From: Streptomyces sp. NBC_01294
GTDB taxonomy: Bacteria; Actinomycetota; Actinomycetes; Streptomycetales; Streptomycetaceae
Direction of reading: 5' to 3'
Assembly: GCF_035917235.1 (NCBI RefSeq)
Contig: NZ_CP108423.1
Location: 2,235,001-2,299,000 of the forward strand
Length of the DNA: 64,000 bases
In this document: in pieces, positions 18,079 to 26,930 of the stretch
How positions within the stretch are numbered: the stretch's first letter is position 1
Layout of the letters: the number at the start of each line of letters is the position of its first letter
The notes under the pieces: generated by a model
Databases searched by the model: none
What the model saw: the letters and a program-made list of their open reading frames with translations, nothing else
Told to the model about the DNA's origin: nothing
Translations under genes and position numbers: made by a program

Positions 18079-19341
18079 TCACTGCAAACGGCGTCGGCGG
18101 CCGCGGGCGTCCCGCACGACCGTCGCGGTACCCGCGATGACGGCGATGAGGACGGCGCCGATGCCCAGAGCGTAGGTCCCGAAGCGCTCCTCGCGCTCCT
18201 GCGCCGTCTCGGTGAGCGGCAGCTCCGCCGCCTCGGGAGCGGCGGCCGGGGGCGGGCCCGGGTCCGGTACCGGGGCCTTCGGGGCCTGCTGGTCGTGGCT
18301 GAGCGCGCGAACCGGGTCGACAATGCCCCAACCGACGTAGTCGTCACGGCCCTTGACCGAGCGTTCGGCGGTGTTCTGGATCTGCCAGACGATCTGCTGG
18401 GCGGACCAGTCGCCGTGCTCGGCGCGCAGCAGGGCGGCAACCCCGGCGACGTACGGCGCGGAGAAGCTGGTGCCGTTGTCGATGCACTGGCCGTAGCCCG
18501 GGACGGTGGAGACCATGTCGACGCCGGGCGCGGCGACCCCGATGAAGTCGCCGGGCTGGGAGAACGCGGCGCGCTCGTTGTTGCGGTCCGAGGCACCCAC
18601 CGCGAGCACGCCGGGGAAGGCCGCCGGGTAGGTCTTGCGCTTCTCGCCGCTCATGCCGTCGTTGCCCGCCGAGGCCACGACCACGACGTTGGCGGCGACG
18701 GCCTTCTGGACCGCCTTGGCGAGGTCGGAGTCCGCGGACAGCGGCACGTCGGTGTCCTGGGAGATGTTGATCACGTGGGCGCCCTTGGCCACCGCGTGGT
18801 CGATCGCCTGGCTCAGGGACAGCGCGTTGCCCTTGCCCTGCCCGTCGTTCTGCCGGATCGGGATGATCGTGGCGTCGGGGGCCAGGCCGACGAAGCCGGT
18901 GCCCTCCTGGGGGCGGGCCGCGATCAGCCCCGCGACCTTGGTGCCGTGGCCGACGGTGTCGTTCGTGCCGTCGCCGCCCTTGGGGTCGACGAAATCCTTG
19001 CCGGCGCCGGTGTCGATGGCGCCGCTGAGCTGCGGGTTCGCCCGGTCCACGCCGGTGTCGATGACGGCGACCCGGACGCTGCCGCCGTTCTTGTCCTTGC
19101 CCTTGGTCTGCGCCCACAGCTCGTCGAGCAGGAGTCGCTGGAGGGCCCAGGGGCGGTCCGCGATCTGCTTCTTCATGGGGAAGGTGCACTCCCCCGCGCC
19201 GTCGAGGCGCACGGCGTACGGGGGGTGCGGCGGGGCCGCTTCCACCGCGGAGGCCGGGCCCGCGGCCGCGCCTGCGGAGACCAGGGTGAGGGCGAAGCCG
19301 GCGGTGAGCAGCACGCGCCGGGACTGCGGGGACTGGGGCAT
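18079..19341 (-). CDS. mycP: Mycosin: type VII secretion-associated subtilisin-like protease
   Basis: Membrane-anchored serine protease of the ESX-type system, 420 residues. A signal peptide spans about residues 1-30 (LLTAGFALTLVSAGAAAGPA). The S8 triad is complete: Asp in VAVIDTGVD, His in GHGTKVAGL, Ser in NGTSFSAPYVAG. A Pro-rich spacer and a C-terminal membrane helix (about 387-410) followed by RDARGRRRR anchor it with the catalytic domain outside. The ATG at 19341 has GAGGAAG upstream; the frame stays open to 19866 but overlaps eccB and is not coding. It lies 11 bp after eccB and is co-transcribed. Confidence 0.93.
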   Translation of the reverse strand: MPQSPQSRRVLLTAGFALTLVSAGAAAGPASAVEAAPPHPPYAVRLDGAGECTFPMKKQIADRPWALQRLLLDELWAQTKGKDKNGGSVRVAVIDTGVDRANPQLSGAIDTGAGKDFVDPKGGDGTNDTVGHGTKVAGLIAARPQEGTGFVGLAPDATIIPIRQNDGQGKGNALSLSQAIDHAVAKGAHVINISQDTDVPLSADSDLAKAVQKAVAANVVVVASAGNDGMSGEKRKTYPAAFPGVLAVGASDRNNERAAFSQPGDFIGVAAPGVDMVSTVPGYGQCIDNGTSFSAPYVAGVAALLRAEHGDWSAQQIVWQIQNTAERSVKGRDDYVGWGIVDPVRALSHDQQAPKAPVPDPGPPPAAAPEAAELPLTETAQEREERFGTYALGIGAVLIAVIAGTATVVRDARGRRRRLQ

Positions 19342-19352
19342 CGGCGGCTTCC

Positions 19353-20930
19353 TCACGAACCCTGCGGCTGGCGGGCCGAGTTGGTGTCCAGGCGCGGGCC
19401 CTTGGAGAGGAACTCCGACCAGGCGATGGGCACCATGGCCGGGTTGACGGTGCCGTAGCCGAGCCTGACCTGTGCCTGGCTGGCCTCGGGGCGGGCGTCC
19501 GTGGCGCCCTTCGACTGGTCGGCGGCGCCGATCTTGGACTGCTCGGCGTCGCTGTCGCCGTTGGCCTGGACGGCGTACCGCAGACCGGTGTCGGTGACCA
19601 GGAAGAGGGAGCCGCCCGCGGTGGTCTGCTTGCCCTGGACCTGGGTGTAGAGCAGGCCCGAGCCCGGGGTGACGTACGCGCTGGTGCCGCTGGCCGTGAT
19701 GTCGATGGGGAAGCCGGTGCCGGCCCAGGTGCTCAGGGTCTGGTTGCCCTGGCCGTCGACGGAGCGCAGGACGTTGCAGACGGTGTCGCGCTCGTTCCCG
19801 CCGCTCGACTGCGTGCCGGCGGGCGGCGCCGTCTGGTTGATCCGGTCGGTCTTCTTCTGCGGCCACTTGATGTCGCCGGCGAACGGGGTGGCGTCCGGGT
19901 CGAGCGACTGGAGGTCGATCTCGCGGGCCTTGCCGTGCATGTTGAGGCCGTCGGTCGCGGGCGCCGAGATGAGCAGCCAGGCGGCGAAGTCGGAGACGGG
20001 CGCGACCTTACCGGGCAGCACCACGTAGTGCTGCGCGCCGGAGCCGGTCTGCGCCTTGAGCACCATGCCGACCTTGTTGTCGGCGGTGGCCAGGCCGCCC
20101 ACCCCGGCGTCGGCGCCGGCCTTGCCGGGGAGCGCGGGGAAGGCAAGGTCGTCACCGGAGTTGAGGGTCCCGAGCCATTCCGGGGTGACCTGCTGCGGGG
20201 TCGCGCCGGTGCCGACCAGGGCGGTGGTCATCGTTCCGGCGGCCGGGGTGCCCTCCGGGAACTTGTACTTCCTCCCGCTCGCGTCGATCAGGTAGCGCTC
20301 CTGGCCCGCGCCGGTGCTCTGCACGTACAGCGACTGGGTGTCGGCGAGCCTGTGGGCGTCGTCCGTCCTGGCCGCCTCGCGGTCGGCGAGGACGAAGGTG
20401 GCGGTCTGCACGCCGCGTCCGTTGCCGCCCGGCTGCTGGCAGACGGCCCAGCGCTTGGCCTTGCCGGCGTCCTCCTTGGAGGGGAGCCGGTCGGGGGCGT
20501 ACGGGATGCCGATGATGGGGCCGCGCGGCGGCTTGCCCGCGTCCAGGACCTTGTCCTGGACCTGGACCACCTTGAACTTCTTCGGGTCCAGCAGGAGTCG
20601 GGCGGAGGCGAGGTTCAGCACCGGGTGCAGCCGGGTCTGGTCCTTGCCGTTGACCTTCGTCGTCAGGACCACGTAGCGGGTCGTCGAGTCCTTGCCGACG
20701 ATGACCCTGGTCCCCGGTTCCGCCCAGCCCTTGGGAGCCGTCGGCTTGAACATGCCCCAGGCGCCGAATCCGGCGAGCACGACGGCGCCGACGATCAGTC
20801 CCGGAAGGACCGCGCGCAGCGGGCGGGGAGCGCCCTCCTCGGTACCCGTGGCGGATGGCTGAAGGAACGCGGCCACCGTGCGCCGCTTCGCAAAGGTGTA
20901 CGCGTTGAGCTCATCACGTCGTGATGCCAT
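19353..20930 (-). CDS. eccB: Type VII secretion protein EccB
   Basis: A 525-residue core subunit with a short cytoplasmic N terminus, one membrane helix and a large extracytoplasmic domain. The conserved N terminus MASRRDELNAYTFAKRRTVA starts at the ATG at 20930, with a GGAG-containing leader. The membrane helix lies near residues 44-64. The external part includes the paired blocks expected of EccB (for example GIPYAPDRLPS) and two well-separated cysteines (CQQPGG and TVCNVLRSVDG) that may form a disulfide. It is divergent from eccE across 258 bp and followed closely by mycP. Confidence 0.93.
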   Translation of the reverse strand: MASRRDELNAYTFAKRRTVAAFLQPSATGTEEGAPRPLRAVLPGLIVGAVVLAGFGAWGMFKPTAPKGWAEPGTRVIVGKDSTTRYVVLTTKVNGKDQTRLHPVLNLASARLLLDPKKFKVVQVQDKVLDAGKPPRGPIIGIPYAPDRLPSKEDAGKAKRWAVCQQPGGNGRGVQTATFVLADREAARTDDAHRLADTQSLYVQSTGAGQERYLIDASGRKYKFPEGTPAAGTMTTALVGTGATPQQVTPEWLGTLNSGDDLAFPALPGKAGADAGVGGLATADNKVGMVLKAQTGSGAQHYVVLPGKVAPVSDFAAWLLISAPATDGLNMHGKAREIDLQSLDPDATPFAGDIKWPQKKTDRINQTAPPAGTQSSGGNERDTVCNVLRSVDGQGNQTLSTWAGTGFPIDITASGTSAYVTPGSGLLYTQVQGKQTTAGGSLFLVTDTGLRYAVQANGDSDAEQSKIGAADQSKGATDARPEASQAQVRLGYGTVNPAMVPIAWSEFLSKGPRLDTNSARQPQGS

Positions 20931-21188
20931 GACCGCCTGCTTCTCCCCGCACGGCCCGGCCGGTGAGTACGGTCCCCGGGCCTCGATTGTCGGACCGGGC
21001 ACCTACTATGCCTCTTGACGGACGGTATGCAGGGGCCGGGTAGGGTGAGGCTGCCGCTCAGCGCCTTCCGCACCGGGGTAATCAGGGCTTGTTGGGGTGG
21101 ATTGGGGAGATTCCGGGGCCGTGCGGCAAGGTTCGCGCAGCGCCGGGACTCATGGGGTCTGGCCCCGGAAAGGGGAAGTGCGCGAGTG

Positions 21189-22463
21189 ATGGCCACCGCG
21201 ACGGAGCCGCAGACCGGCTCGCCGGCACCCGCACGTGGTGGGGTCACGCCGCATCCGAAGTCGAGCCCCGGCCGCTTCGGTCCGTTCCGACTGCAACAGC
21301 TCGTACTGCTTCAGGTCGCGTCCGCCGCCCTGTTGGCGGCCTGGGTGGTCGAACCGCTCCTGCTGGTTCCCACCGGTGTACTGGCGCTCGTCCTCGTGGT
21401 GCTCGCGGTCGTACGCCGCCACCAGCGCTCCCTGCCGGAATGGATCGGCAGCGCGCTGGCGCTGCGCGCGCGGCGCAGGCGGGCCGCGTCCCTCGTCGTG
21501 CCCGCGGGCACCGAGCCCGGGCTGGCCCCGCTGGTCGAGGCCGATCCGGCGCTGCGCACGCTGACGTTCAGCGACCGCGACCGCCGGCCGGTCGGGATGA
21601 TCGGCGACGGGACCTTCCTGACCGCGGTCGTCCAGGTCGACACGGACGCCACCGCGCTGCGGCCCGACCGGGGCGCGCGGCCGCTGCCGCTGGCCCTCGT
21701 CCGCGACATCCTCGAAGTGGACGGCATCCGGCTGGAGTCCGCGCAGCTGGTGCAGCACACCCAGCCGGCGCCGGCCCCGCACCTGCCGGCCCAGTCGATG
21801 GCCACCCGCAACTACGCGCCGCTGCAGGCCCGGACGGGCACCCCGGCGGTGCGGCTGACCTGGATCGCGCTCAAGCTCGACCCGGAGCTGTGCCCCGAGG
21901 CGGTCGCCGCGCGCGGCGGCGGGCTCGCGGGCGCGCAGCGGTGCGTGGTGCGCGCGGCCGACCAGTTGGCGAGCCGGCTGGCCGGGGCCGGGTTCAAGGC
22001 CACCGTGCTGACCGAGCAGGAGCTGACGGCGGCGCTGGCCACGTCCTCGTGCGCGAACCCGATGGCGATCACCCAGGCCGGCCGGTCGGCCAGCACCGGG
22101 CGGCGCACCGAGGAGACCTCGCGGATCTGGCGCTGCGACGACCGGCGCCACACGACGTACTGGATAGGCCGCTGGCCGCAGCTGGGCGGCACCGGGTCGG
22201 CGTCGCTCCCGCAGTTCGTGGCCCTGCTGACCTCGCTGCCCGCGCTCGCGACGAACTTCAGCCTGACGATGGCCCCCGCGGAGCGGCAGGGCGTGACCCT
22301 GACCGGACACGTACGGGTGACCGGGCGCAGCGACGAGGAACTGGTCGCGGCGCGCAGGGAGTTGGAGAGGACGGCGCGGGGCGTGAAGACCGGGCTGGTC
22401 CGGCTCGACCGTGAACAGGTGCCGGGGCTGCTGGCTTCGCTGCCGCTGGGAGGGGCGCGATGA
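21189..22463 (+). CDS. eccE: Type VII secretion protein EccE
   Basis: A 424-residue membrane subunit. Two adjacent hydrophobic helices (about residues 35-75, LVLLQVASAALLAAWVVEP and LLLVPTGVLALVLVVLAVV) are followed by a soluble domain of about 330 residues typical of EccE (LPLALVRDILEVDGI; later RIWRCDDRRHTTYWIGRWP). The ATG at 21189 directly follows a GTG at 21186; either could be used, with AGGGGAAG a little upstream. The stop overlaps the next gene as ATGA, indicating translational coupling. It opens the plus-strand half of the locus. Confidence 0.85.
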   Translation: MATATEPQTGSPAPARGGVTPHPKSSPGRFGPFRLQQLVLLQVASAALLAAWVVEPLLLVPTGVLALVLVVLAVVRRHQRSLPEWIGSALALRARRRRAASLVVPAGTEPGLAPLVEADPALRTLTFSDRDRRPVGMIGDGTFLTAVVQVDTDATALRPDRGARPLPLALVRDILEVDGIRLESAQLVQHTQPAPAPHLPAQSMATRNYAPLQARTGTPAVRLTWIALKLDPELCPEAVAARGGGLAGAQRCVVRAADQLASRLAGAGFKATVLTEQELTAALATSSCANPMAITQAGRSASTGRRTEETSRIWRCDDRRHTTYWIGRWPQLGGTGSASLPQFVALLTSLPALATNFSLTMAPAERQGVTLTGHVRVTGRSDEELVAARRELERTARGVKTGLVRLDREQVPGLLASLPLGGAR

Positions 22464-23158
22464 GGGGCGGTTTCGGGCTGGTCGGCCCGCGGCGGGAGCG
22501 GCATGTGGTGCCCGCGGCGGAGATGGACCTGCTGGCGCTGCCGGTCGGGGACGACGGGGTCGTCATCGGCGTCGACGCCGAGGGGCGCTCGGCGGTGCTC
22601 GGCATCAACCGGCCGACGCCGTACGAGGTGACGCTGATCGGCGGTCTGTGGACGGCGCAGGTACTGGCGCTGCGTGCGGCGGCCACGGGCGCGCGTGTCG
22701 CGGTGGAGACCGGGCGCGGCCAGGTGTGGTCCGGGCTGGCCCAGGCGGCCGGCGGCGGGCAGCAGTGCGTGACCCTGCACGAGGTGGGCAGGATCCCACC
22801 GCAGGGTGCGTCGGCGGGCAGCCCGGTGCTCGTGATCCGCGACTGCGGGATGCGGCCGCCGCGCGGGCGCGTGGTGGCCGGGCCCTGGCAGTCGGTGCTG
22901 ACCCTGCTGCCGTATCTGAGCCCGACGGCGCCGCGGTTGCTGCAGCAGTCGTCGCTGGTGGGCGTGCAGCGGGTGTCCCCGGACGAGGCGGAGCAGATCG
23001 GCCGCCTGATGCAACTGCCGCGGCAGGCGGTGGATGCGCTGCCGACGCTGGGCGACGGGGTGACGCTGTGGTGTACGCCACGGGACCGGCAGTTCGTGAT
23101 GACCCAGGGGACGGACGCGGAGACGGGCCTGCTGGGCGGGGCCCGGCGCATCGACTGA
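22460..23158 (+). CDS. Type VII locus protein of unknown function
   Basis: A 232-residue protein without a signal peptide or membrane helix. It overlaps eccE by 4 bp, so it is translationally coupled. Visible blocks include the N-terminal GPRRERHVVPAAEMDLLALP, a repeated beta-strand-like pattern, and TLLPYLSPTAPRLLQQSSLV. I do not recognise a domain. The overall hydrophobicity pattern suggests a cytoplasmic alpha/beta protein. I recall homologues at the same position in other Streptomyces type VII loci, implying a conserved accessory role. It could be an extra cytoplasmic partner of EccE. Confidence 0.75.
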   Translation: MRGGFGLVGPRRERHVVPAAEMDLLALPVGDDGVVIGVDAEGRSAVLGINRPTPYEVTLIGGLWTAQVLALRAAATGARVAVETGRGQVWSGLAQAAGGGQQCVTLHEVGRIPPQGASAGSPVLVIRDCGMRPPRGRVVAGPWQSVLTLLPYLSPTAPRLLQQSSLVGVQRVSPDEAEQIGRLMQLPRQAVDALPTLGDGVTLWCTPRDRQFVMTQGTDAETGLLGGARRID

Positions 23159-23266
23159 CCGCGGCCCCCCGAGGGCGGGCGGACAGGGGTGTCAAGGCGC
23201 GATTAGGCTGGGTACGGGCGCGGCGAGGTGGGCGCCGGACCGGTGTTCGACAGACCAGGAGGACCA

Positions 23267-25738
23267 GTGAGCGGCGATCGGAACGAGAGGCGCGGCGGGA
23301 CGTGGGACGTCCCGACGGACGATCAGTCCGACGCGGAGCCCGAACTGACGGGCGAGTTCACCATCGACTACACCCCGCCGGCCTGGTACACGCAGGACGC
23401 TCCGCCGGCCGCGCAGGTGCCGAGACTCCCCGAGGGCAGCGGCTTTGAGCCCCACCGCCCGTCGGACCTGGACTCGCCCTCGACGATGCGGATCGCTCCG
23501 CCGGCGCCGCGGACCCCGTCCGACGGCGCGGGCCTGCCCGCCCCGTTCCCGGCCGCTGCTCCGGCCCCGGCGCCGGCGCCGGCCGAGCCCGAGGCGATCA
23601 CGCCTCCGGCGCTCCCCTACTCCACTCCGGCCCCGATCGAGGCTCCGGCTCCGTTCGCGGCTCCGGCTCCGGCCCCGTTCGAGGCTCCCGCCCCGGCCGA
23701 CCCCGCCGCCCCGGCTCCGTTCGCGGCTCCGGCCCCCTTCGAGGCTCCGGTCCCGGCCCCCAGCGAGGCCTCGGCCGAGGCTGCCGCCCCTGCCCCGATC
23801 ACGGCGCCGGCCCCGTTCTCGGCTCCGGCCCCGTTCGAGACTTCCGTTCCGGGCGAGGCTGCGGCTCCGGGCCCGGTCGAGGCTCCGGCCCCGTTCGATG
23901 CCCCGGTCCCTGCCCCGGTCCCTGCCCCGGTCCCTGCCCCGGCCGAGGCTCCGCCTGCGTTCGCGTCGAGCCCCGCCGAGGCTCCGGCTGACGCCGCGGT
24001 GCCCGCGCTCGAAGGGGCGGCCCCGGTCGCCCCGGTCGCGCCGTTCGCGGCTCCCGTCGAGGCGGCGCAGTCGTACGCGCTTCCCGCTCCGGTACCGGCC
24101 GAGGACGCCGCCGCCTCCGCCCCGGACCCTGTCACCGACGGCCCCGGCCCGGTGGCCGAGTCCGGCCCCGGCGGCTGGGCCGGCCCGCAGGGCACCCCCG
24201 CCGAGGGGACTCCCCTGCTGCCTCCCGCCGAGCAGGCGGCGGCTCCGGCCGCGCCCGCGGACGTACCCCAGGCCGCCGGGGAGACCCCGTTCGGGGGACC
24301 CTCCGGCGAACTGCCGCCGCTGCCGCCCACGTTCGCGGCTCAGCCTCAGGACGCCTACCCGTTCCCGCCGCCGGCTCCGCAGCAGCAGCAGCCCCAACCG
24401 CAGCCGCAGCCGCAGCCCCAGCAGTACGACCCGCGCTCCGCCGGACAGTGGCCCGTCGGCCCAGGCCAACAGCAGCCGCCGCAGCCGCACGACCCGCGCT
24501 ACTCGGCCGGCCAGGCCGGCGGCGGGGCGCCGCTCGGCTACACCGCCGCCGTCGAGCTGTCCTCCGACCGCCTGCTGCGCAACAAGCAGAAGCCCAAGAA
24601 CAACAACAACGGCGGTGTCGGCGGACGCTTCCGCTTCGGCGGCAAGGCGGCCGAAGCGGAGCGCCAGCGCAAGCTGGAGCTGATCCGCACCCCGGTCATG
24701 TCCTGCTACCGCATCGCCGTCATCAGCCTCAAGGGCGGCGTCGGCAAGACCACGACCACCACCGCCCTCGGCGCCACCCTCGCCACCGAGCGCCAGGACA
24801 AGATCCTGGCCATCGACGCGAACCCCGACGCCGGCACGCTCGGCCGCCGTGTCCGCCGCGAGACCGGTGCCACGATCCGGGACCTGGTCCAGGCGATCCC
24901 GTACCTGAACTCGTACATGGACATCCGCCGGTTCACCTCGCAGGCGCCCTCCGGTCTGGAGATCATCGCCAACGACGTGGACCCGGCCGTCTCCACGACC
25001 TTCAACGACGAGGACTACCGCCGCGTCATCGAGACGCTGGGCCGCCAGTACCCGATCATCCTCACCGACTCGGGCACCGGCCTCCTCTACTCCGCCATGC
25101 GCGGCGTCCTGGACCTGGCCGATCAGCTGATCATCATCTCGACGCCGTCCGTGGACGGTGCCAGCAGCGCCAGCACCACCCTCGACTGGCTCTCCGCGCA
25201 CGGGTACGCCGACCTCGTCTCCCGCTCCCTCACCGTCATCTCCGGGGTGCGCGAGACGAGCAAGATGATCCGGACCGAGGACATCGTGCAGCACTTCGAG
25301 ACCCGCTGCCGCGGTGTCGTCGTGGTGCCGTTCGACGAGCACCTCGCGGCCGGCGCCGAGGTCGACCTCGACATGATGCGGCCCAAGACGCGCGAGGCCT
25401 ACTTCAACCTCTCCGCGCTGGTGGCCGAGGACTTCCTGCGGGCGCAGCAGCAGGCACCGCAGGGTCACTGGGGTGCGCCTCAGCAGCCGCAGGGCTCTCA
25501 GCAGCCCCACCAGCCGCACCACCAGCAGCAGATGCCGCCGCAGCAGCCGTACGGACAGCCCCAGGGCCAGCAGCCCCCGTACCAGCAGCCTCCGCAGCAG
25601 CCGCAGCCGCAGCCGCAGCCCTACGGTCAGCCCTACCCGCAGCCCGGCCAGCCCTGGCAGCAGCCCCCGGCCCCGCAGCAGCCGCAGCAGCAACCGCCCC
25701 AGCCCCAGCACCCCCCGCGCGACCCGCGCCTCGGCTGA
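23267..25738 (+). CDS. MinD/ParA-like ATPase with long low-complexity arms, type VII locus
   Basis: An 823-residue protein in three parts. Residues about 1-430 are rich in Ala, Pro and Glu, with degenerate repeats of the type [10 protein letters not shown]. Residues about 480-725 form a MinD/ParA ATPase with deviant Walker [11 protein letters not shown] at about 489 and switch-type block [14 protein letters not shown]. Residues about 730-823 are almost only Gln and Pro. The GTG at 23267 follows AGGAGG. Similar SpoIIIE-type-locus ATPases occur in actinobacterial ESX loci (EspI of mycobacteria is a Pro-rich MinD-like protein), so a regulatory or positioning role is plausible. It closes the plus-strand unit and is followed by a bidirectional terminator. 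Confidence 0.85.
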   Translation: MSGDRNERRGGTWDVPTDDQSDAEPELTGEFTIDYTPPAWYTQDAPPAAQVPRLPEGSGFEPHRPSDLDSPSTMRIAPPAPRTPSDGAGLPAPFPAAAPAPAPAPAEPEAITPPALPYSTPAPIEAPAPFAAPAPAPFEAPAPADPAAPAPFAAPAPFEAPVPAPSEASAEAAAPAPITAPAPFSAPAPFETSVPGEAAAPGPVEAPAPFDAPVPAPVPAPVPAPAEAPPAFASSPAEAPADAAVPALEGAAPVAPVAPFAAPVEAAQSYALPAPVPAEDAAASAPDPVTDGPGPVAESGPGGWAGPQGTPAEGTPLLPPAEQAAAPAAPADVPQAAGETPFGGPSGELPPLPPTFAAQPQDAYPFPPPAPQQQQPQPQPQPQPQQYDPRSAGQWPVGPGQQQPPQPHDPRYSAGQAGGGAPLGYTAAVELSSDRLLRNKQKPKNNNNGGVGGRFRFGGKAAEAERQRKLELIRTPVMSCYRIAVISLKGGVGKTTTTTALGATLATERQDKILAIDANPDAGTLGRRVRRETGATIRDLVQAIPYLNSYMDIRRFTSQAPSGLEIIANDVDPAVSTTFNDEDYRRVIETLGRQYPIILTDSGTGLLYSAMRGVLDLADQLIIISTPSVDGASSASTTLDWLSAHGYADLVSRSLTVISGVRETSKMIRTEDIVQHFETRCRGVVVVPFDEHLAAGAEVDLDMMRPKTREAYFNLSALVAEDFLRAQQQAPQGHWGAPQQPQGSQQPHQPHHQQQMPPQQPYGQPQGQQPPYQQPPQQPQPQPQPYGQPYPQPGQPWQQPPAPQQPQQQPPQPQHPPRDPRLG

Positions 25739-25749
25739 CCGCAACAGGA

Positions 25750-25800
25750 AGGGCCCGTACCACCCGGGATCGGATCGAGATCCGGGGCGGTACGGGCCCT
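25750..25800. terminator. Bidirectional terminator between the MinD-like gene and ribF
   Basis: A 12-bp outer stem AGGGCCCGTACC/GGTACGGGCCCT encloses partly paired bases. It lies 12 bp after the plus-strand stop and 47 bp after the minus-strand ribF stop. Confidence 0.75.
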
Positions 25801-25846
25801 CGCCCGTTCGTTCGTCCAGCCGACCAGCCGGCCGGCCGCATGGCCG

Positions 25847-26803
25847 TCAGCGCTGCATGTCGTACGCGTCCGTGAGCACCCGCGCCCGCTTCACGTCGTC
25901 CGCGATCGCTTCCAGCAGCCCGTCCAGCGACTCGAACCGCGCCATCCCCCGCACGTAGGCGAGGAAGTCGACGGCCACCTGCATCCCGTACAGGTCCAGC
26001 CCGATGCGGTCGATCGCGTACGCCTCCACGGTCCGCTCGGTGGCGTCGAACTGCACGTTCGTCCCGACCGAGATCGCCGCGGGCATCCGTTCGCCGTCCG
26101 CCGTCAGCCAGCCCGCGTAGACCCCGTCCGCCGGGATCGCGGTGTGCGGCGCCGTCTCGACGTTCGCCGTCGGGTAGCCGAGCTCGCGCCCGCGCTGCGC
26201 ACCGCGCACCACCACGCCCTCGACCCGGTGCGGGCGCCCCAGGATCTCGGCCGCGCCCTCCATGTCGCCCTCGGCGACCAGCCTGCGCGCCAGCGTCGAG
26301 GAGAACGGCACGCCGCCGCCCGCCTCGCCCCGCTCGACCAGGTCCACGACCTCGACCTGGTAGTCGTAGGTGGAGCCCATCTCGTGCAGGAAGTCGACGT
26401 TCCCGGCGGCCCGGTGGCCGAAGCGGAAGTTCGGACCCTCGATGACGGCGCGCGCGTGCAGCTTGTCGACGAGCACCTTCACGATGAAGTCGGCCGGCGA
26501 CAGCTGCGAGAACTCCGCCGTGAACGGCAGGATCAGCAGCGCGTCCACGCCCAGCCCGGCCATGAGTTCGGCGCGCCGGTCGTACGGGGCCAGGATCGGC
26601 GGGTGGCTGCCGGGGCGCACGACCTCGCTCGGGTGGGGGTCGAAGGTGACCACGACGGACGGGACGCCGAGCGCACGCGCCGTGGACACCGCCCGTCCGA
26701 TGATCAGCTGATGTCCCCGGTGCACGCCGTCGTAGGAGCCGATGGTGACGACGCTGCGTCCCCAGTCCTGGGGGATGTCCTCCAAGCCACGCCAGCGCTG
26801 CAC
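25847..26803 (-). CDS. ribF: Bifunctional riboflavin kinase/FAD synthetase
   Basis: Converts riboflavin to FMN and FMN to FAD; 318 residues. The N-terminal nucleotidyltransferase domain shows VVTIGSYDGVHRGHQ, with the HxGH-like motif. The C-terminal flavokinase domain shows GRELGYPTANVE and later EAYAIDRIGLDLYG. The start at 26803 (MQRWRGLEDIPQDWG) is the usual one. The gene is alone on its strand between a bidirectional terminator and the large gene at 26931. The ribF-truB-rbfA neighbourhood is typical of Streptomyces. Confidence 0.96.
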   Translation of the reverse strand: MQRWRGLEDIPQDWGRSVVTIGSYDGVHRGHQLIIGRAVSTARALGVPSVVVTFDPHPSEVVRPGSHPPILAPYDRRAELMAGLGVDALLILPFTAEFSQLSPADFIVKVLVDKLHARAVIEGPNFRFGHRAAGNVDFLHEMGSTYDYQVEVVDLVERGEAGGGVPFSSTLARRLVAEGDMEGAAEILGRPHRVEGVVVRGAQRGRELGYPTANVETAPHTAIPADGVYAGWLTADGERMPAAISVGTNVQFDATERTVEAYAIDRIGLDLYGMQVAVDFLAYVRGMARFESLDGLLEAIADDVKRARVLTDAYDMQR

Positions 26804-26930
26804 TGTGACCGCTCCTCGCCCGAACCCGGTTGGTCCTTGAACTGATTGCCGATTGCAGGTCTAAGACTGCCATGCCGGTGGCCGCTGCCCCGCATCGGCA
26901 TCGGCGAGGGACGGCTGCCGTGCCCTCTCG

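Noticed and set aside
21016..21053. TTGACG followed by TAGGGT as the eccE promoter
   Set aside because: The spacer is about 20 bp, too long for a standard promoter, so I did not list it.
23620..24000. Periodic CCGGCCCCGTTCGAGGCTCC-like units resembling a DNA repeat array
   Set aside because: They are codons of the [12 protein letters not shown] protein repeats in the MinD-like gene; no separate element is needed.
23192..25744. An 850-residue minus-strand frame with Arg-Ser/Gly repeats resembling an RS-domain protein
   Set aside because: It is antisense to the Pro/Ala repeats of the MinD-like gene; the Walker A motif and start signal support the plus strand.
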